A program made the position numbers and the translations under genes. From Campylobacteraceae bacterium (GTDB lineage Bacteria; Campylobacterota; Campylobacteria; Campylobacterales; JALSKU01), in contig WFMT01000227.1 of assembly GCA_015488975.1 (NCBI GenBank), positions 1 to 18,091 of the forward strand: a stretch of DNA of 18,091 bases, given 5' to 3'. Shown piece after piece: positions 1-6,934 of this stretch (its first letter is position 1; each line of letters starts with the position of its first letter). The notes beneath the pieces were generated by a model. It was not told the origin of the DNA, searched no databases, and was given only the letters and a program-made list of their open reading frames with translations.

Positions 1-37
1 CTGCAATCGCAGCCAAACTTAGCTTAGCTAATTTCAT
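1..37 (-). CDS. Exported protein, N-terminus only (probable porin/outer-membrane protein)
   Basis: Only the first 12 codons are present; the gene runs off the left edge. They read MKLAKLSLAAIA, a basic start followed by a hydrophobic stretch, which is the beginning of a Sec signal peptide. A strong Shine-Dalgarno AAGGAG (complement of 44-49) lies 6 nt before the ATG, and a good promoter lies about 35 nt upstream. This kind of signal peptide with a strong promoter is common for major porins of Campylobacterota, so a porin is a reasonable guess, but no mature residues are visible. The start is secure; the function is an inference. Confidence 0.6.
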   Translation of the reverse strand, partial: MKLAKLSLAAIA

Positions 38-69
38 ATATATCTCCTTGTAAAATTGTTTTCGCAAGT

Positions 70-98
70 ATTATACTAAAATCAAACACAAATTACAA
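70..98 (-). promoter_or_regulatory. Sigma-70-type promoter for the left-edge exported protein
   Basis: On the minus strand a perfect -10 box TATAAT (complement of 70-75) is preceded by TTGTAA (complement of 93-98) at the ideal 17-bp spacing. The predicted transcript starts near 63, giving a leader of about 26 nt that contains the AAGGAG ribosome binding site. Confidence 0.65.
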
Positions 99-192
99 TT
101 AAATTAAGCTTAAAAAATGGGTTTTGTGCCATTTAATTGTTAATTTTTATTAATAAATGAGAAAAACGGGAGAAATAACGGAGAAAATAATG

Positions 193-214
193 GGGTCAGG
201 TGATAGTAATAGTA
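193..214 (+). repeat. 22-bp direct repeat, copy 1
   Basis: An exact 22-base match to 976-997, beginning GGGTCAGGTGATAGTAAT, in the same orientation. The two copies bracket the two-gene nucleotidyltransferase cassette with about 760 bp between them. The GGGTCAGG core resembles repeat units associated with REP/RAYT-type (Y1) transposases in other bacteria (recalled, not checked), but no transposase gene lies here. It could equally be a recombination scar or att-like boundary. Confidence 0.7.
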
Positions 215-240
215 GTAAAAGAGGTTTTAGACTTTAGGCT

Positions 241-699
241 CTAAGTTTTTAATTTTTTCAACCTCTCTAACTCTATCACATCAAATCTATCTTTTTTTCT
301 ATTTGATGCCTTTTTATTTTTTATAATATCTTCAATATTGAGTGTATATGCTTTTAACTGTTCAAATGATACAGTTTCTTTGTTTTGCCAAGCTTGTTCA
401 AATGTCAGACCGTCTACATCTGTAAGTATATCTATCCTGTTTGGTTCTATGCCTATTTGAATAACACTGTTTGGTGATAGAAAATCATCTAAAGCTATGG
501 TAAATGGTATGCCAAACTCTTCCAATGCTTTTTTGATATTTATGGCATTTTCTTGTGATTTGTCAACCCAAATATCTATATCATAAGTGCTTCTTGAATA
601 TCCGACTTTTGACATAGCATAAGCTCCGGCTATTAGGTATCTTACACTATATTTGTTAAAAAGTGTTATGATGTCTTCGTAGTCTTGAGTTAGATACAT
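241..699 (-). CDS. MNT/AbiEii-type nucleotidyltransferase (candidate toxin)
   Basis: A 152-aa protein with the minimal nucleotidyltransferase fold. The usual GS signature is a Gly-Ala variant (G25-A26 in YLIAGAYAMS), followed by the paired catalytic aspartates D40 and D42 (TYDIDIWVD) and a third acidic position at D90 (NRIDIL). The C-terminal motif around residues 129-143 (KKASNRKKDRFDVIELE) resembles the lysine/aspartate signature of DUF6036/AbiEii-like transferases, which are often toxin-antitoxin components. The ATG lies 5 nt after the stop of the upstream small gene, with no clear Shine-Dalgarno, suggesting translational coupling. All catalytic residues seem intact. A substrate (tRNA, protein or nucleotide) cannot be deduced. 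The family call is good; the toxin role is inferred from the pairing. Confidence 0.7.
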   Translation of the reverse strand: MYLTQDYEDIITLFNKYSVRYLIAGAYAMSKVGYSRSTYDIDIWVDKSQENAINIKKALEEFGIPFTIALDDFLSPNSVIQIGIEPNRIDILTDVDGLTFEQAWQNKETVSFEQLKAYTLNIEDIIKNKKASNRKKDRFDVIELERLKKLKT

Positions 700-704
700 T
701 TGGC

Positions 705-920
705 TTAGTCTGCTCTTATGACTTTATATAAAGATTTATCAACATGTCTTGGAGCTTGAGAGCCGGTTTTTCTATACCACTCCTCTTTTGATAGCTTTGA
801 TAGTAGTTCCCAAGAGGCCTTATCATCTAAATGTAGATGAAAGCTATGATGAGAACTTGAGTGCAAATCAATCTTATTGTATGTAATATACTGTTTTCTC
901 TTTCTTGCTCTTTCTTTCAT
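705..920 (-). CDS. Small basic protein paired with the nucleotidyltransferase (candidate antitoxin)
   Basis: I do not recognise the family. The product is 71 aa from the ATG at 920; an in-frame ATG at 935 would add 5 residues. I prefer 920 because the 935 ATG abuts a TATAAT box whose predicted start point falls on the 920 ATG, so the mRNA may be leaderless; neither ATG has a Shine-Dalgarno. The N-terminus is very basic (KERARKRKQY), followed by a His-rich stretch (HSSSHHSFHLHLDD) and a predicted helical segment containing WELLSKLSKEEWYRKTG. It ends 5 nt before the nucleotidyltransferase, so the two form one operon. A role as antitoxin or as partner or substrate of the transferase is inferred only from gene order. 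Confidence 0.55.
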   Translation of the reverse strand: MKERARKRKQYITYNKIDLHSSSHHSFHLHLDDKASWELLSKLSKEEWYRKTGSQAPRHVDKSLYKVIRAD

Positions 921-926
921 GTTATG

Positions 927-955
927 ATTATACATTAAAATAGATAAAAAAGCAA
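927..955 (-). promoter_or_regulatory. Promoter of the nucleotidyltransferase cassette
   Basis: On the minus strand, TTGCTT (complement of 950-955), a 17-bp spacer and a perfect TATAAT (complement of 927-932). The predicted start point is at about 920, the A of an ATG, implying a leaderless transcript. Confidence 0.5.
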
Positions 956-975
956 TCTAAATTATTTGTATTTTA

Positions 976-997
976 GGGTCAGGTGATAGTAATAGTA
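976..997 (+). repeat. 22-bp direct repeat, copy 2
   Basis: The second exact copy of the repeat at 193-214, same orientation, directly upstream of the cassette promoter. Similarity stops on both sides of the 22 bases apart from scattered matches, so this is a short discrete unit rather than the end of a long duplication. Confidence 0.7.
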
Positions 998-1044
998 CAA
1001 ACAATCTTGCTCTTGGCATCGCATTAATTAAAAGAGGAAGATGC

Positions 1045-1100
1045 TTCCAACTTCGTTGGAAAAACCGCAAATCTACCTCGCTTCGTTCGCTACGATTTGC
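1045..1100. repeat. Two small hairpins in the intergenic gap
   Basis: TTCCAAC-ttc-GTTGGAA (1045-1061) is a perfect 7-bp hairpin. It is followed by a second stem, GCAAATC at 1067-1073 with GATTTGC at 1094-1100, whose loop contains a GC-richer CTTCGTTCGC core. Neither is followed by a T-run, so they are not obvious terminators. No gene is visible between 998 and 1380. Confidence 0.45.
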
Positions 1101-1105
1101 TTTAA

Positions 1106-1268
1106 GAGACCACTGCACAGTAGTAAACCCCAATCTACGGCACTATAAAATATCATAAATTGAAAAATTTACTCTCAACTTAGCTTTTGCTAAGCTTTCA
1201 AGTAAATTTTTCAATTTCTAATATCTTCTTTCACCATATCTTAGGACTTGCTACTGTGCAGTGGTCTC
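1106..1268. mobile_element. MITE-like palindromic element, copy A (163 bp)
   Basis: Terminal inverted repeats of 21 bp, GAGACCACTGCACAGTAG(T)AA at 1106-1126 and its complement at 1248-1268, with one difference. Inside is a perfect 17-bp inverted repeat (1157-1173 with 1201-1217), and inside that a 6-bp hairpin CTTAGC-tttt-GCTAAG (1179-1194). The element encodes nothing. Flanks TTTAA (left) and TTCAA (right) could be a 5-bp target duplication with one change. A related element lies at 16438-16608. The layout fits a non-autonomous MITE moved by a transposase elsewhere in the genome; that source is an inference. Confidence 0.65.
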
Positions 1269-1329
1269 TTCAAGGTTCCGGGCTTTTTTCGTGTTCGTCA
1301 CTAAAACCTTGCTTTAGGGCTTACACATG

Positions 1330-1387
1330 AAAAAAGTCGTAAAATCCTAAAAACGATAAGCAGTTGTCGTTTTTTTACGGATTTTAC
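1330..1387 (-). terminator. Intrinsic terminator of the TRAP operon
   Basis: Read on the minus strand, a stem GTAAAATCC/GGATTTTAC (arms at 1379-1387 and 1339-1347), extended inward by A/T pairing and a TCG/CGA step, is followed by GACTTTTTT (complement of 1330-1338). The upstream arm includes the dctM stop codon, so coding and termination overlap. Confidence 0.75.
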
Positions 1388-2664
1388 CCATACATCATAT
1401 TTGGTAGCCATAATGAGACTATGGGGACATAGGTTACTAAAAGCAGGCCTGCTAAAAGGGTTAGAGTCCATGGCAAGGTGTAAACAACTACATCTTTTAT
1501 GTTAAAACCTGTTATTCCACTTGTTACAAATAAGTTTAAGCCCACAGGCGGCGATACCATGCCTATTTCCATGTTTACTGTTATGATGATGCCAAGGTGT
1601 ATAGGGTTTACTCCGAGTGCGGTTGCGACTGGTAAAAGAAGAGGTACAAGTATCATGATGATAGCACTTGGCTCCATAAAACTTCCGGCGATTATCAATA
1701 AAATATTGACAAGAAGCAGAAACACTATTTTTCCTACATGAGCATTTATAAGGGCTTGAGTGATTTGTTGGGGTACATTTTCCAAGGCTAAAAAGTGAGC
1801 GAAAAGCATCGCATTTGCTATGACAAACATGATCATTGCCGAAGTTTTTGCTGATTCTAATATAACTGGGTAAAAGTCTTTTAGTTTAACATCTTTATAT
1901 ATAATCCAAGAGACAAAAAATGCCCAAACTGCTGCAACTGCGGCTGCCTCAGTCGGAGTAAATATACCTCCGTAAATTCCGCCTATGACTATGACTATGG
2001 TCATAAGAGCCCAAGAGGCATCTTTTAGCTTCATCATCCTTTCTTTAAAGGGGGCCGGTTTAGTTTTTTTGAAGCCGAGCCTTTTTGCACCTATGTAAGT
2101 TACAGCTATAAGCATGCCACCAAGGATAAATCCTGGAATAACACCTGCCATAAAAAGTTTGCCTATGGATACTTCGGCTGTAACACCATAAACTATCATT
2201 ACAATAGACGGTGGTATTAAGATACCAAGACTTCCTGAAGTCGCTACTGTTCCTACTGCATATCTTTTAGGGTAGCCGGCTTCTTGGATAGCTCCAAACA
2301 TGATAGAGCCTATGGCTACGACGGTTGCAGGTGAGCTTCCGCTGACCGCTGCAAATATGATACTTGCAAAGATGGCACTTATGGGCAATCCGCCTGGCAA
2401 ATGCCCAATCGCACTTTTTGCAAAATCTATAATCCTTCTTGAAGCACTTCCTTTGCTTAAAAGGTTTCCTGCGAGGATAAACATCGGTATAGCCATAAGT
2501 GAGTACGCATCAATCTTTTCAAAAAGCATAGATGAAACTTCGACCGGGGATATGTGTGTGAAAAGTACAAGTGTTAAAAATGTGCTGCCTCCAAGGGCAA
2601 CTGCTATAGGCATGCCTATAATCATTAAGGTAAAAAATAATCCAAAAAGTATATAAGTATGCAT
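1384..2664 (-). CDS. dctM: TRAP transporter large permease (DctM-like)
   Basis: A 426-aa polytopic inner-membrane protein, the usual length for the large TRAP subunit, with about twelve hydrophobic segments. Family features include the N-terminal PIAVALGGS region, the first large hydrophobic repeat with FAAVSGSSPATVVAIGS and LIPPSIVMIVYG, and the second repeat with PSAIIMILVPLLLPVA and GMVSPPVGLNLFV. It forms the Na+-coupled translocation channel with DctQ and receives substrate from periplasmic DctP. The ATG follows the dctQ stop by 1 nt, and a GAGG ribosome binding site lies in the last dctQ codons, so the two are translationally coupled. The gene ends inside the operon terminator. The substrate is probably a C4-dicarboxylate or another organic acid, but sequence does not fix it. 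Confidence 0.93.
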   Translation of the reverse strand: MHTYILFGLFFTLMIIGMPIAVALGGSTFLTLVLFTHISPVEVSSMLFEKIDAYSLMAIPMFILAGNLLSKGSASRRIIDFAKSAIGHLPGGLPISAIFASIIFAAVSGSSPATVVAIGSIMFGAIQEAGYPKRYAVGTVATSGSLGILIPPSIVMIVYGVTAEVSIGKLFMAGVIPGFILGGMLIAVTYIGAKRLGFKKTKPAPFKERMMKLKDASWALMTIVIVIGGIYGGIFTPTEAAAVAAVWAFFVSWIIYKDVKLKDFYPVILESAKTSAMIMFVIANAMLFAHFLALENVPQQITQALINAHVGKIVFLLLVNILLIIAGSFMEPSAIIMILVPLLLPVATALGVNPIHLGIIITVNMEIGMVSPPVGLNLFVTSGITGFNIKDVVVYTLPWTLTLLAGLLLVTYVPIVSLWLPNMMYG

Positions 2665-2665
2665 A

Positions 2666-3313
2666 TTATTTTTTCCTCGATGTGTGGGTTTCGTTTTTTT
2701 CCAAGATTTCTTCCATTTTTTCTATCTTTATGGTATCCTCGCCTTCTTGCATTTTGGATATGATCATTTCAGCTTCACTTTCTCGTCTGGCAAGTTCTGC
2801 TGGAGTTTTGATAATCTCTACTAATTTTTCAAGGACTCTTATGGCTGCTGAGGCAAAAGCAACCGGGATAGCTAGATAGATTATCCACATAGGAACTGAC
2901 CAACTGCTACTCATGCCAAGCCAGGTGATTTTTGGTACCACAAGATCTACTGAGACTTCTTGGAGCATTATCTCAAGGCGTAAAAATTTGTATCCATAGT
3001 AGGCAACAGCAACAAGATAGATAATAACCAAGATGTGTGAAAGTATCATGAGAAATTTCATAATAGATGCAGGAAGTCTGTCCATAAGTATGCTAACTGA
3101 TATATGAGCATCTTTTTTGAAGCAATATGCTGCTCCAAAAAAGGTACTCCATATAAAAAAGTAATTTGTCAAATCACTTGCCCATACTATTGAGCCGTTA
3201 AAACCATATCTTGCGACAACATTGATAAATGCCAAAACGACCCCGGCGGCTATGCCGAAGGTCGCTATGGATTTATTTAGGCTACCGATAATTTTATCAA
3301 TAAAACCAAACAT
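2666..3313 (-). CDS. dctQ: TRAP transporter small permease (DctQ-like)
   Basis: A 215-aa inner-membrane protein with four hydrophobic segments in the first ~165 residues. They include a first helix (FGIAAGVVLAFINVVARY) and a conserved WASDLTNYFFIWSTFFGAAY-type region, typical of the small TRAP subunit that scaffolds DctM. After the last helix comes a charged cytoplasmic tail of about 45 residues rich in E and K, longer than I expect for the family. The gene starts 12 nt after the dctP stop; its ribosome binding site is weak (TAAG). Its position between dctP and dctM is the standard layout. Family assignment is firm from context and topology; the role of the tail is unknown. Confidence 0.88.
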   Translation of the reverse strand: MFGFIDKIIGSLNKSIATFGIAAGVVLAFINVVARYGFNGSIVWASDLTNYFFIWSTFFGAAYCFKKDAHISVSILMDRLPASIMKFLMILSHILVIIYLVAVAYYGYKFLRLEIMLQEVSVDLVVPKITWLGMSSSWSVPMWIIYLAIPVAFASAAIRVLEKLVEIIKTPAELARRESEAEMIISKMQEGEDTIKIEKMEEILEKNETHTSRKK

Positions 3314-3325
3314 ATTTTTACTTAA

Positions 3326-4324
3326 TTACTGACCAAGTTTAAGTGCTGATTCAATTAAACTTTTTCCGATTTTGTTTTTGCTATAAAATTGTGGATAAAT
3401 TGTTCTTTCTATCTTTACCCATGCAGCTCTTTGAGCCGGAGTGAAATGATATATTTTCAACTTACCTGTTTGTTTTGCATAAGCTTCAATCTTTTTAAAT
3501 TGTGAATTGTTGAGTTCGACTGCGTATTGTCTCTCTTTTGCTGTTGCTTCTTTCATGGCTTTTTTTACATCTTTTTTAAGTTCAGGTGTTAAAGAGTTCC
3601 AAAATGTTTTACTCATTACAACCAAATATCCAAGATATCCATGGTTACTCATGGTCATATACTTTTGAACTTCATAGAATTTTTTAGTATATATATTTGA
3701 GACAGTATTTTCTTCTGCGTCTATAACGCCTTGTTGAAGAGCTGAGTAAACTTCACTAAAAGGCATCATTTGAGGGTTTGCTCCAACTACTTTAAACTGG
3801 GCTTCAAGAACTTTAGAACTCATAATTCTAAATTTTTGCCCTTTTGCATCTTTTGGCCAAAGGATAGCTTTTTTTGATGATGTTAACTGTTTGAAACCAT
3901 TATCCCAAAAATCAAGCGCAACATAACCTTTTTTTGTAACCATATTTCTTAGCTTTGCACCAACTGCACTATCTTCAACTTTGTGAACATGATTCATATC
4001 TTTAAATAAAAACGGTAAGTCAAAAAGTGCAAGCTGAGGAACAAATCTTCCAAATTTTGCAAATGAAGGACTTGCCATCTGGACTGAATTTAGGATTAAA
4101 GCTTTTAATACGGCTTTATCACCATAAAGCTGAGCATTTGGATATAACTGGACATCAATTTTCCCACCACTTAACTGCTCTAATCTTTTTGCAAAATAAG
4201 TAGCTGCCTTGCCTTTTGGCGTATTCGGACTGACAACATACGAAAACTTTAGTACATATTGGGCTGAAAATGCACTTGTCGCCATTAAACTAGCTATCAT
4301 AATAGCTTTGATCGTTTTTCTCAT
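3326..4324 (-). CDS. dctP: TRAP transporter solute-binding protein (DctP-like)
   Basis: A 332-aa periplasmic substrate-binding protein. Residues 1-21 form a Sec signal peptide (MRKTIKAIMIASLMATSAFSA) with likely cleavage before Q22. The mature chain shows DctP features: KFSYVVSPNTPKGKAA, the ligand-facing arginine at about R166 in GQKFRIMSS, and the QQGVIDAEENTVSN segment near 198-210, where the family usually has QG-x-x-D-x-x-E-N. The start is well supported by AAGGAG 5 nt upstream of the ATG. It is first in the dctPQM operon and near a two-component pair, as in several C4-dicarboxylate systems. The arginine implies a carboxylate ligand; which one is not determined. Confidence 0.93.
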   Translation of the reverse strand: MRKTIKAIMIASLMATSAFSAQYVLKFSYVVSPNTPKGKAATYFAKRLEQLSGGKIDVQLYPNAQLYGDKAVLKALILNSVQMASPSFAKFGRFVPQLALFDLPFLFKDMNHVHKVEDSAVGAKLRNMVTKKGYVALDFWDNGFKQLTSSKKAILWPKDAKGQKFRIMSSKVLEAQFKVVGANPQMMPFSEVYSALQQGVIDAEENTVSNIYTKKFYEVQKYMTMSNHGYLGYLVVMSKTFWNSLTPELKKDVKKAMKEATAKERQYAVELNNSQFKKIEAYAKQTGKLKIYHFTPAQRAAWVKIERTIYPQFYSKNKIGKSLIESALKLGQ

Positions 4325-4416
4325 AGTAACTCCTTGTAGATTTTCACATATTGTAATATTATTTTATGTAATTTGTATGTATATTGCAGGAAAATCTTAA
4401 TTTTTTTTGTTTTTCT

Positions 4417-4429
4417 TAACTAAAAGTTA
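4417..4429. promoter_or_regulatory. Inverted repeat in the dctP upstream region
   Basis: TAACT-aaa-AGTTA, a perfect 5-bp inverted repeat with a 3-bp spacer, lies in the AT-rich 169-bp gap between the response-regulator gene and dctP. It is a possible operator for dctPQM. The region also holds several -10-like A/T hexamers (for example TACAAT on the minus strand), but in such AT-rich DNA none is decisive. Confidence 0.3.
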
Positions 4430-4485
4430 CATTTTATATAATGTTTATTTTAATTATAAGTTTTTATAATATGAAGATATTTGGT

Positions 4486-4515
4486 TGCAGTGGCTATAGT
4501 CTATAGCCTACTGCA
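4486..4515 (-). terminator. Stem-loop overlapping the response-regulator stop codon
   Basis: On the minus strand, TGCAGTAGGCTATAG pairs with CTATAGCCACTGCA (about 14 bp with one bulged base and a 1-nt centre). It spans the last codons and the TAG stop of the response-regulator gene. No clean T-run follows, so it may be a weak terminator, a 3'-end stabiliser, or an operator-like palindrome. Confidence 0.4.
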
Positions 4516-5171
4516 TGGATATTTTGAATCAAGCCTTCTGGTAATTTTTTTCTTAAATTCTTGGCCAAAAGTCTCAAGGCATTTTGACTCATAGCATTAT
4601 CATATCCCCAAACAAAAGATTCAATCTCTTTATAGCTTACAGTTCTGTCTTTTTCCATTAAAAGTTTAAGCAGTCTGTCTTCTTTTTTTGTTAATTTGTA
4701 TTCATTTTGTTCATTGTCCAAGATAAGGTGTTTGTCTTCATCATATATCCAGCCATCTTTGAGTTTGTGAATTTTTCTTTTTTCTTTATGTTTTAAAAAT
4801 ATCTCCAATGCTCTGTTTAGCTTTGTTTCAGTCAATGGTTTTACTATATACCTTATAAGGGAAAGCTCAACCGCACTTAACATATAATCAACATCTGTGT
4901 AGGCTGAGATAACAACGATCTGAGTTGAGCTGCTTATCTTTCTTATCTCTTTTGAGAGTTCTATCCCGTCAAGCCCTGGCATTTTTACATCTGTTATGAC
5001 AAGGTCTGGCATGTGTTTAAGGTATAATTCATAAGCATCATCCCCATTTTCTGCTACAAAAACTTTGCTAAACATCATTTTTAAAAGTTCAGTTATATTT
5101 TTTCTGGTTCCTGGCTCATCTTCTGCATAAAGAACAGTATAATTTTTTAAATTGGCCAATTCATCTTTCAT
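4494..5171 (-). CDS. OmpR-family response regulator next to the TRAP operon
   Basis: A 225-aa cytoplasmic transcription factor. The receiver domain (about residues 12-125) has the acidic pair E17/D18, phospho-acceptor D61 in DLVITDVKMPGLDG, S89 in VVISA and the invariant K111 in IVKP. A linker leads to a C-terminal winged-helix DNA-binding domain (about 140-225) with LTKKEDRLLKLLM and the terminal NIHAVGYRL, typical of OmpR/PhoB effectors. All phosphorelay residues are present. It is divergent from the sensor kinase at 5263 and lies upstream of dctP in the same orientation, so control of dctPQM by this pair is a reasonable inference. The ATG is clear; upstream ribosome-binding signals are modest (AAGGATG). 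Confidence 0.92.
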   Translation of the reverse strand: MKDELANLKNYTVLYAEDEPGTRKNITELLKMMFSKVFVAENGDDAYELYLKHMPDLVITDVKMPGLDGIELSKEIRKISSSTQIVVISAYTDVDYMLSAVELSLIRYIVKPLTETKLNRALEIFLKHKEKRKIHKLKDGWIYDEDKHLILDNEQNEYKLTKKEDRLLKLLMEKDRTVSYKEIESFVWGYDNAMSQNALRLLAKNLRKKLPEGLIQNIHAVGYRL

Positions 5172-5217
5172 TTTTCATCCTTTTTAAGATTTTTACATAA
5201 AATGTTATATCAATGTA

Positions 5218-5226
5218 TGATATAAT
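5218..5226 (+). promoter_or_regulatory. Extended -10 promoter of the sensor-kinase gene
   Basis: TGATATAAT fits the TGn-TATAAT extended -10 form. No good -35 box is seen at 17 bp, which extended -10 promoters can tolerate. The predicted start is about 30 nt before the GTG codon. The same TGATATAAT sequence occurs on the minus strand upstream of the HPt gene. Confidence 0.5.
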
Positions 5227-5262
5227 AATTTTCCATTAAAATCAATTAAAAGGGAATAAAAA

Positions 5263-6822
5263 GTGAAAATAATAAAAGAAAACAATATAGCTAAAGTTAT
5301 TATAATCTCTTTTGCAATCATATTGCTTGCTTTAATGCTTTTGACTATATATTTTTCTATTGACAGACAATATGGTGAATTTAAAAAAGAGTTAAACAAT
5401 CTAAAAAAAGAACGAATCAACAATCAAAAAATATTTTTAAAAAGAGAGATGAATTCAGTTGTGCATTTTATCAGATTTATCAATAGCGATAAACATATAA
5501 ATAAAAGAAGTGCAAAGAAAATAATATTCAACTATATAAATTCTATAAGATTTGGAGAAAACAGATCAAATTATGTGTTTGTTTACAAAATATTAAATTT
5601 TAACGGAGGCAATAAATTTGCTAAAATGCTTATAAATCCAAACAGAGGCGATCTTGTGGGTAAATATATATCAGATAGCTACAAAGATGCAGACGGAAAA
5701 GAGTTTAGAAAAGAATTTTTAAAAGATATCAGAAGAAAAGGGGATTCATTTGTTACATACAGATATAAGAAACTTGGGTTAAATACAAAAACATTAAAAC
5801 TTTCATACTTTAAACTATATAAAAAATATAACTGGGTTATTGCTGCTGGAGTTTATCTTGATGGTATAGAAAAATCAATAACTTTAAAGAAAAAATTACT
5901 TTTAAAAAATGTTAAAAAAGAGATAGTTCTAACGGTTCTGATATATCTGATTTTTTTTATAATAGCTTTTATATTTTCTATGTTTTTAGGTAGTAAAATT
6001 GATAAATTCTTTCAAGAGTACAAAGACAAAGTTAACAGGCAAAAAGCTCAACTTGAACATTTAAATCTAAACTTGGAAAATAGAGTTAAGTTTGAGGTCG
6101 AAAAAAATCGAGAAAAAGATCAGTTTTTAATACAAAAATCAAAATTTATTGCATTGGGTGAAATGATAAGTAATATTGCCCATCAGTGGAGACAACCGCT
6201 AAATGAGCTTTCTTCGGTCATGTTAAATATAAAAATGAGATATAGAAGGGGAGTTCTTGATGAGAAATATTTTAATGAAAAAAGTAATGATATAGACAGA
6301 TTGCTTGAATTTATGTCTCAAACTATTGATGATTTTAGAAACTTTTTTAAACCTGATAAGATAAAAAAACTTTTTTATGTAAAAAAATCTTGTAAAAAAG
6401 TTGAATCCATTATGAAATCATCGCTTAAGGACAAAGGCGTGAGAGTTCAGGTGCAAATAGACAGTGATATAAAGATATTTGGATATGAAAGCGAATTTGA
6501 ACAGGTGATATTGAACATTTTATCAAATGCAAAATATATCCTTATGAAAAATAAAATAAAAAAACCTTGTATCTGTATCACTTCAAAACAAGATGAAAAT
6601 CACATCTTTTTATATATAAAAGATAATGGCGGAGGCATAAGCAGCAAGCCTGTTGAGAAGGTATTTGAGCCATACTTTACAACAAAAGAGTCATCTTCTG
6701 GGACTGGAATAGGACTTTATATGTCAAAACTTATAATAGAGAAAAATATGAACGGATGGCTGAGTGCTAAAAATGATGAAGATGGTGCAATTTTTTGTAT
6801 AAAAATAAAAAAGGGCGGATGA
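5263..6822 (+). CDS. Membrane sensor histidine kinase with Cache-type sensor domain
   Basis: A 519-aa inner-membrane kinase starting at GTG, with AGGGAA 7 nt upstream. Residues 10-33 form the first membrane helix. Residues ~34-218 are a periplasmic sensor domain of single-Cache type, with YVFVYKI, MLINPNRGDLVGK and the terminal YNWVIAAGVYLDGIE signature. Residues 219-244 are the second helix, followed by a coiled coil (~250-290). The phospho-acceptor is H307 in NIAHQWRQPLNEL. The catalytic domain has an N-box near N418/N422, DNGGG at 454-458, FEPYFTT at 469-474 and GTGIGLY at 480-486. All are intact. Cache kinases of this kind usually bind small organic ligands, which fits a partner role with the divergent response regulator and the TRAP transporter. 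The C-terminal codons overlap a terminator that serves the opposite strand. Confidence 0.92.
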   Translation: MKIIKENNIAKVIIISFAIILLALMLLTIYFSIDRQYGEFKKELNNLKKERINNQKIFLKREMNSVVHFIRFINSDKHINKRSAKKIIFNYINSIRFGENRSNYVFVYKILNFNGGNKFAKMLINPNRGDLVGKYISDSYKDADGKEFRKEFLKDIRRKGDSFVTYRYKKLGLNTKTLKLSYFKLYKKYNWVIAAGVYLDGIEKSITLKKKLLLKNVKKEIVLTVLIYLIFFIIAFIFSMFLGSKIDKFFQEYKDKVNRQKAQLEHLNLNLENRVKFEVEKNREKDQFLIQKSKFIALGEMISNIAHQWRQPLNELSSVMLNIKMRYRRGVLDEKYFNEKSNDIDRLLEFMSQTIDDFRNFFKPDKIKKLFYVKKSCKKVESIMKSSLKDKGVRVQVQIDSDIKIFGYESEFEQVILNILSNAKYILMKNKIKKPCICITSKQDENHIFLYIKDNGGGISSKPVEKVFEPYFTTKESSSGTGIGLYMSKLIIEKNMNGWLSAKNDEDGAIFCIKIKKGG

Positions 6823-6829
6823 CCCGCCC
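6801..6829 (-). terminator. Intrinsic terminator of the minus-strand run, inside the kinase 3' end
   Basis: On the minus strand, GGGCGG-gtcat-CCGCCC (complement of 6813-6829), a perfect 6-bp GC stem with a 5-nt loop, is followed by TTTTTTATTTTT (complement of 6801-6812). It would end transcripts coming from the lipoprotein/ssrA/trpA direction. It lies over the last codons and the TGA of the convergent sensor-kinase gene. In the plus direction no T-run follows the stem. Confidence 0.8.
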
Positions 6830-6934
6830 AATCTTATGAAAACAACACACTTTAGAGTCGATACTTTGCATAAACTAAATTCTTTTTCCAAGCTATGTTG
6901 TAATTGTACAAGTTAAAAGTAAACAAAAAGTAAA

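Noticed and set aside
998..1380. CRISPR array or tRNA in the hairpin-rich gap
   Set aside because: There are no regularly spaced repeats and no cloverleaf; the structure is explained by two small hairpins, the MITE-like element and a terminator.
4209..4400. 63-aa plus-strand frame across the dctP 5' end
   Set aside because: It is the antisense of the dctP signal peptide, which explains its hydrophobicity, and it lacks a ribosome binding site.
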